Assembly: GCA_031279735.1 (NCBI GenBank)
Contig: JAITHX010000056.1
Location: 1-8,958, forward strand
Direction: 5' to 3'
Length of the DNA: 8,958 nucleotides
Origin: Prevotellaceae bacterium
Lineage (GTDB): Bacteria > Bacteroidota > Bacteroidia > Bacteroidales > UBA932
In this document: piece after piece, positions 5,679 to 8,958 of the stretch
Position numbering within the stretch: the first letter of the stretch is position 1
Layout of the letters: each line of letters opens with the position of its first letter
Notes under the pieces: generated by a model
What the model saw: the letters and a program-made list of their open reading frames with translations, nothing else
Databases searched by the model: none
Told to the model about the DNA's origin: nothing
Translations under genes and position numbers: made by a program

Positions 5679-6482
5679 ATGAAAAAAATTAAGACCGCGG
5701 CAAAAACGGCAAAAGCGATAAAAACGGTTTATTTCCTGCGGCAATCGTTCGTTTTCCTCCTGCCTTTCGCGATGCTCTTTCTGACTGTCGCCGAACTTTA
5801 TGTTCCGCTGATTCCCGTCGCCTGCCTTTCGGCTGCCGTTGTTCTGGGCATCTTCGACATTCGTCTCTCCCTGTTCATGCCCGTCGTCAACCGGCTGAAA
5901 ATCGACGAACGAAAGGTGCTGCTCACTTTCGACGACGTTCCGGCAGCGCGCACCCGCCACATTCTCGCGATTCTCGAACGGGAGAATATCCGCGCCCTGT
6001 TCTTCGCGGTGGGAAAAGATGCCGCAAAACATCCCGACACGGTGAGAACAATCGCCGAACGAGGACACGCGCTGGGCATACACACCCAGAATCATTCGCT
6101 CGGCTTCCCTTTTTACGGTCTCTCGAAAGCGGGAAAGGAAATCGACGACTGCCGGCATGTTCTGGAAACTATCGCCGGAAGAAAGATAACGCTTTTTCGT
6201 CCGCCCTTCGGAGTGACGAACCCCGTGATAGCGAGGCTTGCGGCGGAACGAAACCTGACGACGGTAGGGTGGACTATCCGTTCGCTGGACACCCGCATCC
6301 GAAACCCGAAGCGGCTGACGGCGCGCATCGTCGGCCGACTTTCGCCCGGAGCGGTGATTCTCCTGCACGACCTTCCCGCAACGTCGGACGCCCTGGAAAA
6401 TCTGATAGCGGAGATTCGCGGCAGAGGATACGGATTCGCGGAGTTTCGCGAAAAAACTTGTAATTTTGTTCCGCATCAATAA
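5679..6482 (+). CDS. Membrane-anchored polysaccharide deacetylase (NodB domain)
   Basis: This 267-aa protein has a basic N-terminus and two hydrophobic segments (about 23-40 and 42-59), followed by a NodB-homology domain from about residue 78 to 250. Motif 1 is TFDD (83-86), giving the catalytic and metal Asp. Motif 2 is HTQNH (135-139), the metal-binding His pair. Motif 3 is RPPFG (174-178), and motif 5 is LLHD (228-231). The usual TFDDGP is TFDDVP here, and motif 4 is not obvious. It should be a metal-dependent carbohydrate de-N- or de-O-acetylase. Its active side depends on membrane topology and its substrate is unknown. It is divergent from the fabG-KAS-ACP operon. Related deacetylases occur, to my knowledge, near flexirubin-type clusters in Bacteroidota, so a functional tie is possible but not shown. 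Confidence 0.88.
   Translation: MKKIKTAAKTAKAIKTVYFLRQSFVFLLPFAMLFLTVAELYVPLIPVACLSAAVVLGIFDIRLSLFMPVVNRLKIDERKVLLTFDDVPAARTRHILAILERENIRALFFAVGKDAAKHPDTVRTIAERGHALGIHTQNHSLGFPFYGLSKAGKEIDDCRHVLETIAGRKITLFRPPFGVTNPVIARLAAERNLTTVGWTIRSLDTRIRNPKRLTARIVGRLSPGAVILLHDLPATSDALENLIAEIRGRGYGFAEFREKTCNFVPHQ
6461..6468 (+). promoter_or_regulatory. -7 box for the COG2865-like gene (TAATTTTG)
   Basis: TAATTTTG lies inside the last codons of the deacetylase gene. It would start a transcript near 6474, about 20 nt before the ATG at 6494. The upstream -33 region lacks a clear TTTG at the proper distance. The gene could also be read through from the deacetylase, since the two are only 11 bp apart. Confidence 0.4.
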
Positions 6483-6493
6483 ACACGCGAAAC

Positions 6494-7762
6494 ATGAATG
6501 CGTTTGTACGAAAACTCATTGAGGCGGGCGAAAGTTCCCGGATAAAATATTTTGCGGATTATCGCCGCGACGAACTCGCTAAGGCTATACGCTCTTTTCT
6601 CGACGGCGACGGCGGCTGGATACTTCTCGGCTACGACGGCGAAAGGTTTACGGATGTTGCCGTCGATCCCGCCGAAATTGAAGAAAATGTAAATGGAGAC
6701 TTCCCGCGCTCCCTGATCTACGTCGGGCGAAAAGAACATCAAGGCAGCTGTTCGTATTTGATAGGCGTGCTGAAGGACGCGGAGTTCAGCGCCGTCCTCC
6801 CCGCTGTGCGCGACTTCCCGTCGGAATGGGAAAAATCAGTTGCCGCCGATTTCTTCTTCCCCGATCTGCGGATAAGCGAAATATTGAACGTTATCGACAA
6901 CAGCAGGAAAAACAAGCCGGAGGAAAACGTTCCGAATGAAGTCACCGATTTTCTGTTGCGCTTCGATTTGCTCGCCGGAAACGAAATGACGAACGCCGCC
7001 GTCCTCCTGTTCTCGAAAAACTCGCCGCTGAAATGCGCCGTCGAAGAATTTTCCGACGACGGGATTCTCGTCGATGCCCGCATCGTCGCCGGCAATCTGT
7101 TCGAGCTGTTTCGCGGATTGCAGCCCTTTGTCGAAAACCGATTCCTGCCGAAAATAGACGGCGACGTCCGCCGCCCCTTTATCGCCGCCTTCAACGAGGC
7201 TCTGCTGAACGCTTTGATTCATGCCGACTATTCGGACGCGGCAAACGTTGCCGCAAATGTAAACCTGCGAATGCGCTCCGAAAAACTTGAGATAATCAAT
7301 CGGGGGGAAATGATTCCCAACATTGTCGCGAACGGAAACAAAATCGTCGGACATGTTTCGCTCCTGCGAAATCCCGTCATCGCAACAATATTTTATCTGA
7401 GCGGTCTTGTAAGCAAACGCGGAACAGGACTGGAATCCGTCGCCGACGTGTTCCGAAAGGCTAATCTGCATCCGCCCGCATGGAAATCGGAAAACGGAAC
7501 AACCGCCCTGACGCTCTCTTCCCTATCGAAGGATTCGGATTTAAACCTGAGAATCCTAAAGTTCCTCGAACGCAAAAAGGCCGGCGACGACTTCTCCCGC
7601 AGCGATTACGAAGACTTCTATAACAGGGAAATATCCGAAAAAACCGCCAGAAACGATATTGCGAAAATGCTCGACGAAGGTTTTGTAAACAGAAACGCAA
7701 AAGGACCTGCCACAAAATATATCCGCACCGACAAAAAAGTAATTATGAATTATGAATTATAA
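6494..7762 (+). CDS. COG2865-like regulator: AlbA_2, GHKL-like ATPase and winged helix
   Basis: This 422-aa protein has three recognisable parts. Residues about 8-110 resemble the Schlafen/AlbA_2 domain (GDGGWILLGYDG at 38-49). The canonical ExxxxE motif appears altered: E13 is followed by SSRIK, with Lys18 at the second acidic position. Residues about 225-342 resemble the HATPase_c_4 module: FNEALLNALIHADYS (E235, N239, H243), EIINRGEMIP (266-275), LLRNPVIATIF and KRGTGLESV (308-316). The last 70 residues (about 350-411) look like a winged helix. Members of COG2865 are predicted transcription regulators or ATP-dependent nucleic-acid-binding proteins, and the target here is unknown. The gene follows the deacetylase by 11 bp. 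Its final residues IMNYEL come from an AATTATG array that opens a long repeat field. The ATG at 6494 is the first in frame. Confidence 0.8.
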   Translation: MNAFVRKLIEAGESSRIKYFADYRRDELAKAIRSFLDGDGGWILLGYDGERFTDVAVDPAEIEENVNGDFPRSLIYVGRKEHQGSCSYLIGVLKDAEFSAVLPAVRDFPSEWEKSVAADFFFPDLRISEILNVIDNSRKNKPEENVPNEVTDFLLRFDLLAGNEMTNAAVLLFSKNSPLKCAVEEFSDDGILVDARIVAGNLFELFRGLQPFVENRFLPKIDGDVRRPFIAAFNEALLNALIHADYSDAANVAANVNLRMRSEKLEIINRGEMIPNIVANGNKIVGHVSLLRNPVIATIFYLSGLVSKRGTGLESVADVFRKANLHPPAWKSENGTTALTLSSLSKDSDLNLRILKFLERKKAGDDFSRSDYEDFYNREISEKTARNDIAKMLDEGFVNRNAKGPATKYIRTDKKVIMNYEL

Positions 7763-7772
7763 ATTATGAATT
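7741..7772. repeat. AATTATG heptamer array at the regulator 3' end
   Basis: About 4.6 units of AATTATG, one of them AATTATA, begin inside the preceding gene. They supply codons AAT TAT GAA TTA and the TAA stop (7760-7762). The array ends at the first GCCT core. Confidence 0.92.
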
Positions 7773-7912
7773 GCCTGACGGACGGGTGGAGTGAGACGGA
7801 GACACTTAATTAATTGTTAATTGTTAATTGTTAATTGTTAATGCCTGTCGGACGGGCGGAGTGAGACGGAGACACTTAATTAATTGTTAATTGTTAATTG
7901 TTAATTGTTAAT
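7773..7912 (+). repeat. Two tandem 70-bp units (34-bp core plus heptamers)
   Basis: Units 7773-7842 and 7843-7912 are almost identical; I see two differences, both within the first 16 bases of the core. Each has a 34-bp GC-rich core (GCCTGTCGGACGGGCGGAG to GACACT) followed by 36 bp of AATTGTT heptamers. The cores are the short form without the AGGC end. Recent tandem duplication is the simplest explanation. Confidence 0.95.
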
Positions 7913-7991
7913 GCCTATCGGACGGGCGGAGTGAGACGGAGATATTGAGCCGCAGGCATTAACAATTAACAATTAACAATTAACCATTAAT
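7879..7991. repeat. Large hairpin: full-length core between inverted heptamer arrays
   Basis: The 45-bp core 7913-7957 starts GCCT and ends AGGC. On its left TTGTTAA heptamers (7879-7912) face their reverse complement TTAACAA on the right (7958-7991). Together with GCCT/AGGC the two arms pair over 38 positions with one mismatch, leaving a 37-nt loop. The region has no ORF of note. Confidence 0.9.
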
Positions 7992-8003
7992 CAAGTTGTT
8001 AAT

Positions 8004-8093
8004 GCCTATCGGACGGGCGGAGTGAGACGGAGATATTGAGCCGCAGGCGCTAACCGCTATGAATTATAAATTATGAATTATAAATTATGAATT
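8004..8093 (+). repeat. Full-length core plus ATGAATTATAAATT array
   Basis: The 45-bp core at 8004-8048 is identical to that at 7913-7957 and starts 91 bp after it. It is followed by GCTAACCGCT and then alternating AATTATG/AATTATA heptamers to 8093. A short TTGTTAAT piece (7996-8003) precedes it. Confidence 0.92.
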
Positions 8094-8180
8094 GCCTGTC
8101 GGACGGGCGGAGTGAAACGGAGACACTGAGCCGGTAGGCATTAACAATTAACAATTAACAATTAACAATTAACCGCTAAT
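8094..8180 (+). repeat. Last full-length core plus TTAACAA array
   Basis: The core 8094-8139 is a 46-bp variant (GTGAAACGG for GTGAGACGG, GCCGGTAGGC at its end). It is followed by about five ATTAACA units to 8173 and the tail CGCTAAT. With the cores to its left it brings the plus-oriented count to five. From 8181 to 8244 I see nothing recognisable. Confidence 0.92.
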
Positions 8181-8244
8181 CTTCTATTTTCAACTCACGA
8201 TTTTAACACTACGGAAGTATAGCGGGCAGGCGCGTCTTCGCGGC

Positions 8245-8304
8245 GGCTTCGGTTCGGTAGATTTCGGTCGACCGAAATCTACCGAAATCGACCGAACCGA
8301 AGCC
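8245..8304. promoter_or_regulatory. Large dyad upstream of the toxin-antitoxin promoter
   Basis: A perfect 34-bp palindrome spans 8253-8286 and is centred on GTCGAC at 8267-8272. It is flanked by GGCTTCGG (8245-8252) and its complement CCGAAGCC (8297-8304). A 10-nt bulge (8287-8296) lies on the right side. The right half also reads as 10-bp direct repeats, GACCGAAATC, TACCGAAATC, GACCGAACCG. It ends 19 bp before the -7 box at 8324 and so covers the place of a -33 element. It may be an operator for the antitoxin-toxin complex, or a hairpin repeat. Confidence 0.6.
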
Positions 8305-8323
8305 ATCAATTAATGAAAGTTCG

Positions 8324-8331
8324 TATCTTTG
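8324..8331 (+). promoter_or_regulatory. -7 box of the toxin-antitoxin operon (TATCTTTG)
   Basis: TATCTTTG followed by CGGC is a perfect TAnnTTTG box. Transcription should start near 8337, about 20 nt before the ATG at 8358. An in-frame ATG at 8313 lies upstream of the box and is excluded on that ground. No -33 TTTG is seen, and the dyad occupies that place. Confidence 0.7.
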
Positions 8332-8357
8332 CGGCGGAATTAAAAAAAACAAGAATT

Positions 8358-8573
8358 ATGGCAAAAATCACACTGGAATACGACGACAGCAATCCCGTAG
8401 CAAGGAAAACGCTGGCTTACATTCTTTCGATTGGCTTTTCCGAAGTCAAACCGCGGAAAACCGGTTTGGAAGAGGCGTTTGAGGATATAGAGGAAGGTAG
8501 AGTAACAACTATTCATACGCCGAAAAACTGGAAAGGCAAATGCAATACGATTTCTGAAGAACAGAATGTATGA
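8358..8573 (+). CDS. Antitoxin partner of a YafQ-type toxin
   Basis: This 71-aa protein starts MAKITLEYDDSNPVARKTLA. It has a strand-helix N-terminus, an acidic middle (GLEEAFEDIEEGR) and a flexible tail. I see no ribbon-helix-helix or other standard DNA-binding motif with confidence. Similar small proteins sit before RelE-family toxins in Bacteroidota, as far as I recall. Its role is inferred from size, acidity and the 4-bp ATGA overlap with the toxin gene. It would bind and neutralise the toxin and may repress its own promoter through the upstream dyad. The ATG at 8358 is chosen because the -7 box at 8324 lies before it. Confidence 0.75.
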   Translation: MAKITLEYDDSNPVARKTLAYILSIGFSEVKPRKTGLEEAFEDIEEGRVTTIHTPKNWKGKCNTISEEQNV

Positions 8574-8890
8574 CCGTAGAACAATTTTTTGAAGATGTAT
8601 TCGGACTGGAAGAAACCGTATATCAGATTCGGATTACTAACAGGTTTAAAAAAAGCTTGAGAGTCTCCTATCGTCGCAATTTTGATCTCGGATTACTTAA
8701 GAACGTAATTCATGTGCTTGCAAAAGGCGAACGCTTAGATGTCAAATATCGTGCGCATCCATTGGAAGGATATGACAGACATGTCATGGAGTGTCATGTA
8801 AAACCCGACTGGTTACTTTTATGGCAGCAAATTGACGATGAACTCATTTTGATTTTGCTTGATACGGGTACACATTCCGACTTGTTTTGA
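8570..8890 (+). CDS. YafQ-family mRNA interferase toxin (RelE superfamily)
   Basis: This 106-aa protein should be a ribosome-dependent mRNA endonuclease. It carries HPLEG (His63), CHVKPDW (His76, Asp80, Trp81) and THSDLF (His102, Phe106). These align with the active residues H50, H63, D67, W68, H87 and F91 of E. coli YafQ. The spacing is the same except for a two-residue insertion before the last His, so the toxin looks intact. The core YQIRITNRFKKSL starts at residue 18, and the 17 residues before it are extra compared with usual YafQ proteins. No other in-frame ATG is available, and the ATG overlaps the antitoxin stop as ATGA, which supports coupled translation. Confidence 0.88.
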   Translation: MTVEQFFEDVFGLEETVYQIRITNRFKKSLRVSYRRNFDLGLLKNVIHVLAKGERLDVKYRAHPLEGYDRHVMECHVKPDWLLLWQQIDDELILILLDTGTHSDLF

Positions 8891-8933
8891 CAGATTTCCA
8901 ATCCAAGTTCATATTGTCGTTGTGAGATTTAAA

Positions 8934-8958
8934 ATGTATAAAGAATTATGGAATCATC
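8934..8958 (+). other. Possible start of a further gene, cut by the window edge
   Basis: An ATG at 8934 opens a frame (MYKELWNH) that is still open at the end of the window. There is no promoter box or other support nearby. It may be chance. Confidence 0.15.

Noticed and set aside
5520..6479. 319-codon minus-strand frame opposite the deacetylase
   Set aside because: It covers the NodB gene and the divergent promoter region in antisense, and its translation is Arg/Glu/Gln-rich without motifs.
7773..8139. CRISPR array
   Set aside because: The repeated cores are separated by heptamer arrays that are themselves repetitive, not by unique spacers, spacing varies from 70 to 91 bp, and no cas gene is present.
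8313..8357. Upstream ATG of the antitoxin at 8313
   Set aside because: It precedes the TATCTTTG promoter box at 8324; the start at 8358 fits the promoter and the family size.
1..8958. tRNA, rRNA or insertion sequence genes
   Set aside because: I saw no cloverleaf, no conserved rRNA stretch and no transposase-like protein on either strand.

Overview
The window looks like a chromosomal segment of a Bacteroidota bacterium, probably Bacteroidales-like and possibly uncultured. The main sign is that five genes or operons are preceded by the phylum's TAnnTTTG -7 promoter box, often followed by GCGGC, and no Shine-Dalgarno-type start decides a gene. The protein families and the overall look of the DNA agree with this, but the species cannot be named.

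Layout. Positions 1-273 are repeats. On the minus strand lies mqnC, a futalosine-pathway menaquinone enzyme. Divergent from it on the plus strand is a KamA-family radical SAM/PLP aminomutase-like gene. Next comes a canonical promoter with no evident gene (2776-2805), then a minus-strand AT-rich orphan ORF of 155 aa. A compact minus-strand operon follows, in transcription order fabG, ketosynthase and acyl carrier protein. It has the form of a small type II fatty acid/polyene module. Divergent from fabG, with promoters packed into about 40 bp, is a membrane-anchored NodB-type polysaccharide deacetylase. Downstream of that is a COG2865-like regulator (AlbA_2/GHKL-like ATPase/winged helix). Positions 7741-8180 are a dense repeat field. 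A large dyad at 8245-8304 then leads into a YafQ-type toxin-antitoxin pair that ends near the right edge.

The most unusual content is the repeat system. Arrays of 7-bp units (AATTATG, AATTAAC and the AATTACG variant) sit exactly at the 3' ends of four genes and supply their last codons and stop codons, so that MqnC, the ACP and the regulator end in NYEL and the KamA-like protein in FEL. Both array families contain stops in all six frames. They alternate with a GC-rich 34-46 bp core that begins GCCT and, when complete, ends AGGC. There are five plus-oriented cores right of the gene block and one clear minus-oriented core, plus a degenerate one, left of it. Where a core lies between oppositely oriented arrays it forms a hairpin with a stem of about 38 bp. 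I know of no named family for this composite element.

Functional integration: MqnC acts in menaquinone synthesis. FabG, KAS and ACP would elongate and reduce an acyl or polyene chain on the carrier protein. The adjacent deacetylase may act on a cell-envelope glycan. The aminomutase-like protein lacks one of the two lysine-binding aspartates, so its substrate is uncertain. The toxin-antitoxin pair and the repeat field suggest a plastic accessory boundary on the right.
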